A stretch of 64,000 nucleotides of DNA, taken from positions 124,001 to 188,000 of the forward strand of contig NZ_CAJPUX010000001.1 in NCBI RefSeq assembly GCF_905397285.1, in the 5' to 3' direction. Origin of the DNA: Cupriavidus plantarum (GTDB lineage Bacteria > Pseudomonadota > Gammaproteobacteria > Burkholderiales > Burkholderiaceae). Positions within the stretch are counted from its first letter, which is position 1, and each line of letters begins with the position of its first letter. The translations under genes and the position numbers were made by a program. Shown piece by piece: positions 26,563-35,943 of the stretch. The notes below the pieces were generated by a model. That model worked only from the letters and a program-made list of their open reading frames with translations, was not told the DNA's origin and searched no databases.

Positions 26563-27177
26563 ATGCATTCACAACTACAACAGCGTTCCCTTTGCGCGCC
26601 TGCCTCGCGCGCATCGTCCGTTTCCCTCGCCGTCCGCTGCCTCGTGGCCGCCGCGCTTGCCGCGGGCGCCTCGACCGCCGCGCAAGCCGCGCCGTGGTTC
26701 ACGGATCCGGGTGTCCACGTTGCATACGGCCGAGACACGAGTCACGACGTCAACAAGTACGAGCTCGGCATCAACTTCAACACGCCGCTGCAGTACGGGA
26801 ATCCCGACAGCTGGCTGTTCCGGGTGCAGGTCGAATTCAATATCGCGCACTGGCAGTCGCGCGGGGGCACCAATCCGCAGAACCTCCAGGAGTTCGGCTT
26901 CACCCCGATCCTGCGCGTGGAAAAACGCGGCAGCGCGTTCGTGCCGTTCATCGAAGGCGGCCTGGGCCTGCGCCTGCTGACCCATACGCACACGTCCGAC
27001 GAACACAACATGAGCAGCGCGTTCCAGTTCGGCGACATGATCGGCGTGGGCGTGGCCTTCGGCAAGAACCAGAACACCGAAGCGGGCTTCCGCTTCCAGC
27101 ACATCTCCAACGCGGGCATTCGCGAACCGAACCCGGGCGCGAATTTCTACACGGGCTACGTGCGCTACCGCTTCTGA
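26563..27177 (+). CDS. pagL: Outer-membrane lipid A 3-O-deacylase (PagL family)
   Basis: PagL removes the 3-linked acyl chain from lipid A in the outer membrane. The 204-residue product starts with a signal peptide that ends at AAQAA. An eight-strand beta-barrel pattern follows, closing with Phe (TGYVRYRF). The catalytic His and Ser are in FRFQHISNAGIREPNPG. The ATG at 26563 precedes the signal sequence directly; open sequence further upstream lacks resemblance. The regulator gene on the other strand ends 1 bp after its stop. Confidence 0.9.
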   Translation: MHSQLQQRSLCAPASRASSVSLAVRCLVAAALAAGASTAAQAAPWFTDPGVHVAYGRDTSHDVNKYELGINFNTPLQYGNPDSWLFRVQVEFNIAHWQSRGGTNPQNLQEFGFTPILRVEKRGSAFVPFIEGGLGLRLLTHTHTSDEHNMSSAFQFGDMIGVGVAFGKNQNTEAGFRFQHISNAGIREPNPGANFYTGYVRYRF

Positions 27178-27178
27178 T

Positions 27179-28690
27179 TCAGGCGGTCGCCAGGCTCGAC
27201 TCGGCGTCCTGCCCCGCGCGGCAGGCGTCGAGGAACGACCACAACTGCGGCGCATCGCTCGTCGCGACATTGAAGCGGATCCACGGCGAGTCGTTGCCGT
27301 CGGGCTCGAAGTAGACGCCCGGCGCGAGCCAGATGCCATGCCGCAACGCACGGGCGGCCAGCGCCTGCCCCTGCCCTGCATTTCCCCCATCCTCCCAGCG
27401 TGGCCGTGCCCACGCGAACATCCCGCCTTCCGGCCGCAGCAATACCTCCATGCCATGCGCTTCCAGTTTCTCGGTGACGAGATCCTGCTGCGCGCGCAGC
27501 CGCTCGCCGAGCGCGGTCACATGGCGCGCGTAATGGCCGCCCGTGAGCACCGAATACACGAGCCGCTCGGTCACCTCCGATGAGGTCAGCCCCACGGCCA
27601 TCTTCGTCTGCGCGAAGGCCTTGGCGAGATCGGGGCTCGCGGCGAGGTACCCGACGCGCACCGACGGGGCGATCGTCTTCGAGAATCCGTTGACGTAGAC
27701 CACCTGCGACAGGCCGTCCATCGCGGCCAGCATCGGAGAGCCGGCAGGCGCGAGTTCGCGATAGATGTCGTCCTCGACCACGAGCAACCGGTGGGCTTCG
27801 GCCAGTTGCAGCACGCGGTAGGCAGTCATGCTCGTCAGCGTGGCGCCCGTGGGGTTCTGCAGCACCGTGTTGACGAAGAGCGCGCGTGGCGACTGCGTGC
27901 GGATGGCGTCCTCGAGCGCATCCGTATCGAGGCCCGCGGCGGTGCGCGGCACGCCGACCACCCGCAGGCCCGCGAGCTTCAGGATCTGGAGGAGATTGCA
28001 GTAGCAGGGCGCCTCCACGAGCACCGTGTCGCCGGGCCGCAGCAGCGTGCGCACGACAAGGTCGAGCGCCTGCGTCGCGCCCTGCGTAAGCACCACCTGC
28101 TGCGACTGCACGGGCATGCCGTACTGGCTCAGATGCGTGGCGATGTGCTCGCGCAGCGGCGCGAAGCCATACGGATGGCCATAGCCCGAGACCTGTCCGG
28201 CCGGCACGCGCGATGCGGTGCGCATGGCCTGATGCAGGCCTTCCTCGTTGAGCCAGTCGCCGGGCAGCCATCCCGCGCCGGCCTTGATCGGCACCGAATG
28301 ATCGGCGAACACGTCCGCGAGCAGCCAGGCCGCATTGAGTTCGGGCGCCTGCCACTGCGGCGTGCGCGCCTGCCCGGCGGGCGTGTGCCGATGCGCGACC
28401 GTATAGCCCGATCCCGGCCGCGCGCTCAAATAACCTAGCGCGGTCAGCCGCGCGTAGGCTTCCGCCACCGTGAACGTGCTCACCTGGTGCTGCTGCGCGA
28501 GCCGCCGGACCGATGGCACGGCCGCGCCCGCGCGCAGCGCACGGCTGTCGATCAGCGCGACGATGCCGGCGACGATCTGGTCGGTCAGCGTGTCGGTGCC
28601 GCGGCGGCTGCGGGCGAGGTGAATGGCGAGATGCGGGGCGAGACTCGGAGCGGGCATGGGCGGGACGGTATCCGGCGCGAAGACCTGCAC
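27179..28690 (-). CDS. MocR/PdxR-type regulator (GntR domain fused to aminotransferase fold)
   Basis: This 503-residue regulator has an N-terminal GntR winged helix (about 35-100: LTDQIVAGIVALIDSRALRA, SVRRLAQQHQVSTFTVAEAY). A class I aminotransferase-like domain follows, with QNPTGATL, EDDIYREL and the PLP-lysine motif GFSKTIAPSVRVGY. It is divergent from an omega-amino acid aminotransferase and mmsA, so it likely controls that pathway using PLP or an amine adduct as signal. The start drawn is a GTG at 28690; an ATG 12 codons later (28654) is equally possible. Confidence 0.9.
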   Translation of the reverse strand: MQVFAPDTVPPMPAPSLAPHLAIHLARSRRGTDTLTDQIVAGIVALIDSRALRAGAAVPSVRRLAQQHQVSTFTVAEAYARLTALGYLSARPGSGYTVAHRHTPAGQARTPQWQAPELNAAWLLADVFADHSVPIKAGAGWLPGDWLNEEGLHQAMRTASRVPAGQVSGYGHPYGFAPLREHIATHLSQYGMPVQSQQVVLTQGATQALDLVVRTLLRPGDTVLVEAPCYCNLLQILKLAGLRVVGVPRTAAGLDTDALEDAIRTQSPRALFVNTVLQNPTGATLTSMTAYRVLQLAEAHRLLVVEDDIYRELAPAGSPMLAAMDGLSQVVYVNGFSKTIAPSVRVGYLAASPDLAKAFAQTKMAVGLTSSEVTERLVYSVLTGGHYARHVTALGERLRAQQDLVTEKLEAHGMEVLLRPEGGMFAWARPRWEDGGNAGQGQALAARALRHGIWLAPGVYFEPDGNDSPWIRFNVATSDAPQLWSFLDACRAGQDAESSLATA

Positions 28691-28851
28691 AGTTTAGCTG
28701 GACTCGCGCCCCTGTGGGGAGACGCTTGCGATGGTGCGCCGCAGCGCGAGTGGTGCCCAGATTGGCGCATGCAGGCGCGATTACGGGCGCGATTACGTGC
28801 CACGGGAGCGTGCATCCGCACCAGCGCCGGGCGGACATGACGACATCGGAC

Positions 28852-28859
28852 CTGTACAG
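28852..28859. promoter_or_regulatory. CTGTACAG palindrome in the MocR-aminotransferase divergent gap
   Basis: The 8-bp palindrome CTGTACAG is followed by TTCAGG, in the 296-bp gap between the divergent MocR and aminotransferase genes. A similar TGTACAGTTC occurs before the second MocR gene at 41233, which supports a MocR-type operator half-site. A possible -10, TATATT, is at 28905-28910. Confidence 0.35.
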
Positions 28860-28986
28860 TTCAGGGCGCCGAAACGATACGGTGAGCGCGCGATCTGGCA
28901 ACCGTATATTCTGTGGTCCGCCACGCGCCGGTAGAGTGACTGCACTGAATCGCCCCCCGAACCGACACCGACATCTGGAGAACCCT

Positions 28987-30318
28987 ATGGACGCCGCCAA
29001 GACCGTGATCCCCGACCTCGAATCGCTGTGGATGCCGTTTACCGCCAATCGGCAGTACAAGGCCGCCCCGCGCCTGCTGGCCTCGGCGAGCGGCATGTAC
29101 TACACGACCCATGACGGCCGCCAGGTGCTCGACGGTTGCGCGGGCCTGTGGTGCGTCGCCGCCGGCCACGGCCGCAAGGAGATCGTGGAAGCGATCGCGC
29201 AGCAGGCCGCCACGCTGGACTATGCGCCGCCGTTCCAGATGGGGCATCCGCTCGAGTTCGAGGCCGCGACCAAGGTGGCCAGCCTGATGCCGCAGGGTCT
29301 CGACCGCATCTTCTTCACGAACTCCGGTTCCGAGTCCGTCGATACCGCGCTGAAGATCGCGCTGGCGTATCACCGCGCGCGTGGCGAAGGCCAGCGTGTG
29401 AAGATCATCGGCCGCGAGCGCGGCTATCACGGCGTGGGCTTCGGCGGCATGGGCGTCGGCGGCATCGGTCCGAACCGCAAGATCTGGTCGGCCAACGTCA
29501 TGCCTAACACCGACCATCTGCCCGCCACGCTGAACATCGCCGAGGCAGGGTATTCGAAGGGCCAGCCGCAATGGGGCGCGCACCTCGCCGAGGACCTCGA
29601 ACGCATCCTCGCGCTGCACGATCCGTCGAACGTCGCGGCCGTGATCGTGGAGCCGGTGGCCGGCTCCACGGGCGTCGTGATTCCGCCGGTCGGCTATCTC
29701 GAGAAGCTCCGCGAGATCACCAGCAAGCACGGCATCCTGCTGATTTTCGATGAAGTGATCACGGCATTCGGCCGCCTCGGTGCCGCCACGGCCGCCGAGC
29801 GCCTGAAGGTCACGCCGGACCTGATCACGATGGCCAAGGCCATCAACAACGCCGCGGTGCCGATGGGCGCGGTGGCGGTCCGCCGCGAGGTGCACGACGC
29901 CGTCGTCAACGGCGCGGGCCCGGGCGCGATCGAGTTGCCGCACGGTTACACGTATTCGGGCCACCCGCTGGCCTGCGCGGCCGCCATCGCGGCTATCGAC
30001 TTGTACAAGCGCGACAAGCTGTTCGAGCGCGCGGCGGAACTCGCGCCGAAGTTCGAGAGCGCGGTGCATGGCCTGCGTGGCGCGCCGTACGTGAAGGACA
30101 TCCGCAACCTGGGCCTGATGGCCGGCGTGGAACTCGAATCGCGTCCGGGCGCGCCCGGCGCGCGCGGCTACGAAGCGTTCGTCAAATGCTTCGAGCGCGG
30201 CGTGCTCATCCGCTACACGGGCGACATCCTCGCGTTCTCGCCGCCGCTGATCATCTCGGAGGCCGAGATCGACCAGCTGTTCGATACCGTGCGCGCCGCG
30301 CTGCAGGACGTGAAGTAA
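28987..30318 (+). CDS. Omega-amino acid (beta-alanine)--pyruvate aminotransferase
   Basis: This 443-residue class III aminotransferase has the signature of beta-alanine:pyruvate and omega-amine transaminases: LWMPFTANRQYKAAPRLL, FTNSGSESVDTALKIALAYH, FDEVITAFGRLG and PLP Lys284 in ITMAKAINNAAVPMGAV. It makes malonate semialdehyde from beta-alanine, or aldehydes from other omega-amines. Its partner mmsA begins 24 bp later and oxidises that semialdehyde to acetyl-CoA. GGAG precedes the ATG by seven bases. Confidence 0.93.
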   Translation: MDAAKTVIPDLESLWMPFTANRQYKAAPRLLASASGMYYTTHDGRQVLDGCAGLWCVAAGHGRKEIVEAIAQQAATLDYAPPFQMGHPLEFEAATKVASLMPQGLDRIFFTNSGSESVDTALKIALAYHRARGEGQRVKIIGRERGYHGVGFGGMGVGGIGPNRKIWSANVMPNTDHLPATLNIAEAGYSKGQPQWGAHLAEDLERILALHDPSNVAAVIVEPVAGSTGVVIPPVGYLEKLREITSKHGILLIFDEVITAFGRLGAATAAERLKVTPDLITMAKAINNAAVPMGAVAVRREVHDAVVNGAGPGAIELPHGYTYSGHPLACAAAIAAIDLYKRDKLFERAAELAPKFESAVHGLRGAPYVKDIRNLGLMAGVELESRPGAPGARGYEAFVKCFERGVLIRYTGDILAFSPPLIISEAEIDQLFDTVRAALQDVK

Positions 30319-30342
30319 TCCGGAAACCGAGGGGACATTGCA

Positions 30343-31860
30343 GTGAACATCGCAGAAAACAAGCAGATCACCGAGATCCATCACTACATTGGCGGCGCCA
30401 TCCGGAAGGCCGGTAGCGACCGGTTCGGCGACGTGTTCAACCCCGCCACCGGCGAGGTCGCGGCACGCGTCGCGCTCGGCACGGCATCCGATGTGGATGC
30501 CGCCGTGGCGGCGGCCACGGCCGCCGCGCCCGCGTGGGCGGAAACGCCGCCGCTGCGCCGCGCGCGCATCCTGTTCAAGTTCAAGGAACTGCTCGACAAG
30601 CACCACGACGACCTCGCGGCGCTGATCACGCGCGAGCACGGCAAGGTGTTCTCCGACGCGAAGGGCGAAGTCACGCGCGGCATCGAGGTGGTGGAATTCG
30701 CTTGCGGTATTCCCAATCTGCTGAAGACCGACTTCACCGACAACATCGGCGGCGGCATCGACAACTGGAACCTGCGCCAGCCGCTTGGCGTGGTGGCCGG
30801 CATCACGCCGTTCAACTTCCCGGTGATGGTGCCGATGTGGATGTTCCCGGTCGCGCTGGCCTGCGGCAACACGTTCGTGCTCAAGCCGAGCGAACGCGAT
30901 CCGTCGCCGAGCCTGCTGATCGCGGACCTGCTCAAGCAGGCGGGTTTGCCCGATGGCGTGTTCAATGTCGTGCAGGGCGACAAGCAGGCCGTCGACGCGC
31001 TGCTCGCGCATCCGGACGTGCAGGCGCTGTCGTTCGTCGGCTCGACGCCGATCGCCGAGTACATCTATACGGAAGGCACGAAGCATGGCAAGCGCGTGCA
31101 GGCCCTTGGCGGCGCGAAGAACCACCTCGTGGTGATGCCCGATGCGGACCTCGATCAGGCCGTCGACGCGCTGATCGGCGCGGCCTACGGGTCGGCCGGC
31201 GAACGCTGCATGGCGATCTCGGTCGCGGTGGCGGTGGGCGATGTCGCCGACAAGCTCGTACCGCGTCTGGCCGAGCGTGCCAAAGCGCTCAAGATACGCA
31301 ACGGCATGGAGTCCGACGCCGAAATGGGTCCGCTCGTGACGGGCGCGCACAAGGCAAAGGTAGAAGGCTATATTGCCAAGGGCGTGGAAGAGGGCGCGAC
31401 GCTCGTGACCGACGGCCGCGGCCACAAGGTCGATGGCCACGCCAACGGCTTCTTCGTCGGCGGCACGCTGTTCGACCACGTCAAGCCGGACATGACGATC
31501 TACAAGGAAGAGATCTTCGGGCCCGTGCTGTCGGTGGTGCGCGTGCATGACTTTGCCGAGGCCGTGTCGCTCGTCAACGCGCACGAGTTCGGCAATGGCG
31601 TGTCTTGCTACACCAGCGACGGCGGCATCGCCCGCGCGTTCGCGCGCCAGATCCAGGTGGGCATGGTCGGCATCAACGTGCCGATTCCCGTGCCGATGGC
31701 GTGGCACTCGTTCGGGGGCTGGAAGCGCTCGCTGTTCGGCGATCACCACGCCTACGGCGAGGAAGGCGTCCGCTTCTACACGCGCTACAAGAGCGTGATG
31801 CAGCGCTGGCCGGACAGCATCGCCAAGGGTGCGGAGTTCACGATGCCGGTGGCGAAGTAA
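30343..31860 (+). CDS. mmsA: Methylmalonate/malonate-semialdehyde dehydrogenase (CoA-acylating)
   Basis: This 505-residue aldehyde dehydrogenase oxidises (methyl)malonate semialdehyde to acetyl- or propionyl-CoA with CO2 release. It has the MmsA-type motif [16 protein letters not shown], the NAD site [12 protein letters not shown] and the catalytic Cys289 in AGERCMAIS. It follows the aminotransferase in one operon, so the pair converts beta-alanine to acetyl-CoA. The start is GTG at 30343, preceded by GAGGGGA. Confidence 0.95.
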   Translation: MNIAENKQITEIHHYIGGAIRKAGSDRFGDVFNPATGEVAARVALGTASDVDAAVAAATAAAPAWAETPPLRRARILFKFKELLDKHHDDLAALITREHGKVFSDAKGEVTRGIEVVEFACGIPNLLKTDFTDNIGGGIDNWNLRQPLGVVAGITPFNFPVMVPMWMFPVALACGNTFVLKPSERDPSPSLLIADLLKQAGLPDGVFNVVQGDKQAVDALLAHPDVQALSFVGSTPIAEYIYTEGTKHGKRVQALGGAKNHLVVMPDADLDQAVDALIGAAYGSAGERCMAISVAVAVGDVADKLVPRLAERAKALKIRNGMESDAEMGPLVTGAHKAKVEGYIAKGVEEGATLVTDGRGHKVDGHANGFFVGGTLFDHVKPDMTIYKEEIFGPVLSVVRVHDFAEAVSLVNAHEFGNGVSCYTSDGGIARAFARQIQVGMVGINVPIPVPMAWHSFGGWKRSLFGDHHAYGEEGVRFYTRYKSVMQRWPDSIAKGAEFTMPVAK

Positions 31861-31868
31861 AGTCGCCC

Positions 31869-32783
31869 TCAGCGTTTTTCCATCGACTCCACCACGCGCC
31901 GCACGGCGGTAGCAAAGTACTTCACCGCTACCGCCCGCGGCGCCCCACGCCGCCACAGCAATCCCGGCGTCCGCTGCGGCGTCGGGCTTTCCAGCGGGAT
32001 GAAGCGCAAGTCTTCGTTGCCGAGGTCGGCGCTCTCGCCGATCACTGCCGCAATATCCAGTCCCCCCGCCGATCCCACCCCCGCCTGCCGCACCAGCTCG
32101 AGCATCGGCGCGATCGAATTCAGTTCCGCAATGACCAAAGGCTCCGCGCCCGCCGCGCGAAAGCATTCGTCGAGCAGTTGCCGCGTGGCGAAGTACCGCG
32201 GCAGCAGCACCATGCGCAGCCCATGCAGTTCGACCATGCGCGCGCGCCGGCGGCCCGCCATCGGGTGATTGGCGGCAACCACGAGCTTCAGCTCCTCGTT
32301 GTACAGCGGCTCGAAGCGCAACGCATCGGTCTGCGCGGGACGGTATGAGACGCCGAGGTCGAGCTCGCCGTTGGCGAGACGGGCGGCGATCTCCGCGGCC
32401 GACAGCTCTTCCACGATCACGCGGACGGACGGATAGCGCGTCAGGAACGAGGAGACGCACTGCGGGATCAGGCGGATATTGAAGCTGTGGGTCGCGCCCA
32501 CGCGGATCTCGCCCGCGAGCGGCCCCTGCTCGTCGCGCACCGCATGCAATGCCTGATCGACCTGCCTCAGCGCCGGACCGATATGCAGCAGCAGCGTCTC
32601 TCCCGCCTCGGTCATCGTCACGCGCTTGCCGATGCGGTTGAACAGCGCCTGCCCGATCTCCTCCTCCAGCTGCCGGATCTGGTGCGATAGCGTGGATTGC
32701 GTCACGTGCATGCGCTCGGCGGCGCGCGTGAAGCTCAGCGTGTCGGCCAGCGCCTCGAAGTAGCGAAGGTGTCGGAGTTCCAT
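31869..32783 (-). CDS. LysR-family regulator of the citryl-CoA-type gene cluster
   Basis: This 304-residue LysR-type regulator begins MELRHLRYFEALADTLSFTR, with the winged helix at 1-60 and an effector domain close to the CynR/CbbR type (GEIRVGATHSFNIRLIP). It is divergent from the citrate synthase-like gene with 120 bp between, containing an inverted repeat at 32817-32858. It probably activates the three downstream genes in response to a tricarboxylate. That ligand is inference. Confidence 0.93.
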   Translation of the reverse strand: MELRHLRYFEALADTLSFTRAAERMHVTQSTLSHQIRQLEEEIGQALFNRIGKRVTMTEAGETLLLHIGPALRQVDQALHAVRDEQGPLAGEIRVGATHSFNIRLIPQCVSSFLTRYPSVRVIVEELSAAEIAARLANGELDLGVSYRPAQTDALRFEPLYNEELKLVVAANHPMAGRRRARMVELHGLRMVLLPRYFATRQLLDECFRAAGAEPLVIAELNSIAPMLELVRQAGVGSAGGLDIAAVIGESADLGNEDLRFIPLESPTPQRTPGLLWRRGAPRAVAVKYFATAVRRVVESMEKR

Positions 32784-32816
32784 GCCGCGATGGTAGCGCG
32801 TCATCATCGATGGTGT

Positions 32817-32858
32817 CGATGCATAGCAGAGAAATTCATCACTGTTATCTGTGCATCG
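32817..32858. promoter_or_regulatory. Inverted repeat, likely LysR operator
   Basis: CGATGCATAG (32817-32826) and CTGTGCATCG (32849-32858) form 10-bp inverted arms with one mismatch, in the divergent gap between the LysR gene and the lyase operon. Confidence 0.55.
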
Positions 32859-32903
32859 CACCCCATAGACTGGTTGCCACAACAATGCACGGAGACATGC
32901 GCC

Positions 32904-33710
32904 ATGAAGATTGGCAAGGAAACCATTCCGCGTACCGCGATCAGCACTTCCAACACCGAAACCATCGTCGTGCGCGGCGCGGACCTGTGCCGGGACCTGA
33001 TCGGCAAGCTCAGCTTCACCGAATACTTCTACTTCCTCGTCACCGGCGAACGCCCGACGCGCGCGGCCGTGCGCGTGATCGACGCCACGCTGGTCGCCAT
33101 CGCGGAGCATGGCCTTGTCCCGAGCGTGCAGGCCAGCCGCATGACGCTCGCCGCGGCACCCGATGCGCTGCAGGGTGCGGTGGCCGCGGGCATCCTCGGC
33201 TGCGGCTCGGTGATTCTGGGTGCATCGGAAACCGCGGGCGTGATGCTGCACGAGGTCTTGCAACGCGTACAGAACGGCGAGTCGATCGACGATGCCGCGC
33301 GCGCGGTCATCACCGCCTATCGCGCCGAGCGCCGCGCGATTCCGGGCTATGGCCATCCGCTGCACAAATCGCGCGACCCGCGCGTGGCCGCGCTGTTTGC
33401 CGTGGCGCGCGAGGCCGGCGCCGATACCGTGTACGTCGATATCGCCGAAGCGATCGAGACCGTGATTCCGGACATCGTCGGCAAGGACCTGCGCCTCAAC
33501 GTATCGGCCGCGATCCCGGCCGTGCTGCTCGGCGTGGGCTTTCCGCTCAATGCGCTCAAGGGCGTGCCGATCCTCGCGCGCACGGGCGGCCTCATCGCCC
33601 ACCTCAGCGAGGAGCTGCGTCAGTCGATCGGCTTCGCGCTGTCGTACCAGGCCACGCGGGAACTCGTCTACACGGGCGACACGCCGGCCGGCTTCGACCG
33701 CGACGCCTGA
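32904..33710 (+). CDS. Citrate synthase-like protein, probably citryl-CoA lyase type
   Basis: The 268-residue protein is a short member of the citrate synthase superfamily: YFYFLVTGERPTRAAVRVID, IPGYGHPLHKSRDPRV (catalytic His) and SAAIPAVLLGVGFP. It lacks the N-terminal third of a true citrate synthase. Such short forms are annotated as citryl-CoA lyase or citrate synthase-like lyases that cleave an acyl-CoA thioester of a tricarboxylate. A family III CoA-transferase 23 bp downstream would provide the CoA ester. The exact substrate is unknown. Confidence 0.8.
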   Translation: MKIGKETIPRTAISTSNTETIVVRGADLCRDLIGKLSFTEYFYFLVTGERPTRAAVRVIDATLVAIAEHGLVPSVQASRMTLAAAPDALQGAVAAGILGCGSVILGASETAGVMLHEVLQRVQNGESIDDAARAVITAYRAERRAIPGYGHPLHKSRDPRVAALFAVAREAGADTVYVDIAEAIETVIPDIVGKDLRLNVSAAIPAVLLGVGFPLNALKGVPILARTGGLIAHLSEELRQSIGFALSYQATRELVYTGDTPAGFDRDA

Positions 33711-33733
33711 GCGATATCGATTTCGGAGACACC

Positions 33734-34873
33734 ATGAGCAAAGTACTCGCGGGCCTCAAGGTCCTCGAACAAGGCACCTTCATCACGGGTCCCGCCTGCG
33801 GCATGCTGCTGGGCGACCTCGGTGCCGACGTGATCAAGATCGAACAGCCGGAGACGGGCGACCCGTTCCGTGCCTTCGAAGGCGGCCTCTACAGCCCGCA
33901 CTTCCAGACGTACAACCGCAACAAGCGTAGCCTCACGCTCAATACCAAGAACCCCGAAGATCTCGAGGTTTTCGACCAGCTGATTCGCGAGGCGGACGTC
34001 TATATCCAGAACTTTCGTCCCGGCGCGGCCGAGCGGCTCAATGCGGGCGAGGCGCGCCTGCGCGAGATCAATCCACGGCTGATCTATTGCGCGATCAGCG
34101 GGTTTGGCGCGACGGGCCCGGCCGCCAGGCGGCCGAGTTACGACACCGTGGCGCAGGCGGCGAGCGGCTTCCTGGGCCTGCTCGTCAACCCCGCTAATCC
34201 GCGTGTGGTCGGTCCCGCCATCGCCGATTCGATGACCGGCTTCTATGCGACCTACGGCATCCTCGGCGCGCTCTACGAGCGCAACCGGACCGGCGTCGGC
34301 CGCAAGGTCGAGGTGTCGATGCTCGAGGCAATGAGCCACTTCAATCTGGACGCCTTCACGCATTACTATTCCGCGGGCGAGGTCATGGGGCCTTACAGCC
34401 GGCCGAGCGTGTCGCAGTCGTATGTGCTGGAATGCGCGGACGGCAAATGGGTCGCGTTGCACATGTCGTCGCCCGAGAAGTTCTGGCAGGGTCTGGCCAA
34501 TGCCATCGAGCGGCCCGATCTGTTCCAGGATCCGCGCTTCGCGACACGCAAGGCGCGCATCGATCATCAGGAGACGCTCATCGAACTGCTGGGCGAACTG
34601 TTCCGGCAACGCACGCGCGCGGAGTGGTGCGCGCGGCTCGAAGCGGAGGACGTGCCCCATGCGCCGATGTATGACACGAGCGAGGCGCTCGAGGACCCGC
34701 AGGCCCGGCATCTGGAATTGCTGGTCACGGGCCAGCATCCGACGCTCGGGGAGTTTCGCACGGTGCGCAGCCCGGTGTCGTTCGATGGCGAGCGCGCGCT
34801 GGACGTGACGCCGCCACCGTTGCTGGGCGAACATGACGAGGAGATTCGCGCGCAGTTGAAACGCCGTACCTGA
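33734..34873 (+). CDS. CaiB/BaiF family III CoA-transferase
   Basis: This 379-residue family III CoA-transferase transfers CoA between carboxylic acids through an aspartyl-CoA intermediate. The N-terminus LAGLKVLEQGTFITGPACGM, the GADVIKIEQPETGDPFR motif and the Asp of PSYDTVAQAASGFLGL are characteristic. It sits between the lyase and a Bug binding protein, so it likely activates an imported tricarboxylate. GGAG is six bases before the ATG. The donor and acceptor acids cannot be named from sequence. Confidence 0.92.
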   Translation: MSKVLAGLKVLEQGTFITGPACGMLLGDLGADVIKIEQPETGDPFRAFEGGLYSPHFQTYNRNKRSLTLNTKNPEDLEVFDQLIREADVYIQNFRPGAAERLNAGEARLREINPRLIYCAISGFGATGPAARRPSYDTVAQAASGFLGLLVNPANPRVVGPAIADSMTGFYATYGILGALYERNRTGVGRKVEVSMLEAMSHFNLDAFTHYYSAGEVMGPYSRPSVSQSYVLECADGKWVALHMSSPEKFWQGLANAIERPDLFQDPRFATRKARIDHQETLIELLGELFRQRTRAEWCARLEAEDVPHAPMYDTSEALEDPQARHLELLVTGQHPTLGEFRTVRSPVSFDGERALDVTPPPLLGEHDEEIRAQLKRRT

Positions 34874-34901
34874 ATAACAACCACCGCACGACGGAGGAGA
34901 C

Positions 34902-35879
34902 ATGAAACAAACCATACGCGCGGCGCTGGCCGCATGCCTCATGGCATCGGGACTGGTGAGCGCGCCGGTCCACGCCGAAGACTATCCCACGCGTCCGATC
35001 CGGATGATCGTGCCGTTCGGCGGAGGCACTTCCACCGACCTGATCGCGCGCGTCGTCAGCGAAGGCATGGCGAAGAAGCTCGGGCAGCCCGTGGTGGTGG
35101 AAAACCGCGCGGGCGCGGGCGGCGCGATCGGCACCGACTTCGTCGCCAAGTCGAAGCCGGATGGGTACACGCTGACGCTCGGCACCGTCGGCACGCACGC
35201 GATCAACAAGGCGCTGTATCGCAAGCTGCCGTACGACCCGGACAAGGACTTCACGTACCTGGGCATGCCGGGCTACACGCCGACGCTGCTCGTGGTGCGC
35301 GCGGAAGCGCCCTACAAGAACCTCGCCGAACTCGTGGCCTATGCGAAGGCCAATCCGGACAAGCTGTCGTTCGGGTCGGCCGGTAACGGCACCTCGGGCC
35401 ATCTCGCCGGCGAGCTGCTCAAGTCGATGGCGGGCGTGAACATGACGCACGTACCGTTCAAGGAAGGCGGTCAGGCACTGACGGCCGTGCTGGGCGGACA
35501 GGTGGACTTCATGTTCTATCACCCGGTGGCGGTGCTGCCGTACCTGAAGGCGAACAAGCTGCGCGCGCTGGCCGCCAGCAGCCAGCGCCGCTCGTCGGCG
35601 GCACCGAACGTGCCGACCGTCGCGGAATCAGGCTATCCAGGCTTCGACCTGACCGCATGGTTCATCCTCGCGGCGCCGGCGGGCCTCGATGCGCCGACGC
35701 GGACCAAACTGCTGCAGACCGTCTCGAACGTGCTGCAGGACCCGGCGGTACATCAGCAGCTGGTGGCGCAGGGGCTGGAGGCGAATACGCTCGAGCCCGG
35801 GCAGTTGCAGGGCTTCGTGGATGGAGAGGTCCGCAAGTGGACCGAGGTGGTGAAGAAGAGCAACGCGCAGGTCGATTGA
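34902..35879 (+). CDS. Bug-family periplasmic solute-binding protein
   Basis: This 325-residue TctC/Bug protein has a signal peptide (to VHAED), then YPTRPIRMIVPFGGGTSTDL, VVVENRAGAGGAIGTDFVA and GYPGFDLTAWFILAAPAG. It is the last gene of the three-gene operon and would deliver the acid handled by the CoA-transferase and lyase. A strong bidirectional terminator follows. The ligand is inferred to be a tricarboxylate. Confidence 0.92.
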   Translation: MKQTIRAALAACLMASGLVSAPVHAEDYPTRPIRMIVPFGGGTSTDLIARVVSEGMAKKLGQPVVVENRAGAGGAIGTDFVAKSKPDGYTLTLGTVGTHAINKALYRKLPYDPDKDFTYLGMPGYTPTLLVVRAEAPYKNLAELVAYAKANPDKLSFGSAGNGTSGHLAGELLKSMAGVNMTHVPFKEGGQALTAVLGGQVDFMFYHPVAVLPYLKANKLRALAASSQRRSSAAPNVPTVAESGYPGFDLTAWFILAAPAGLDAPTRTKLLQTVSNVLQDPAVHQQLVAQGLEANTLEPGQLQGFVDGEVRKWTEVVKKSNAQVD

Positions 35880-35890
35880 AGCGGGGGCGT

Positions 35891-35943
35891 AAAAAAGGCC
35901 GGGTGGAGTCGAGGCTCTGCCCGGCCTTCTTTTGCGCCTTCTT
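35891..35943. terminator. Bidirectional terminator between convergent genes
   Basis: GGCCGGG (35897-35903) pairs with CCCGGCC (35930-35936), flanked by six A on the left and TTCTTTT on the right. It separates the binding-protein gene from the convergent 3-hydroxybutyryl-CoA dehydrogenase gene. Confidence 0.8.
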
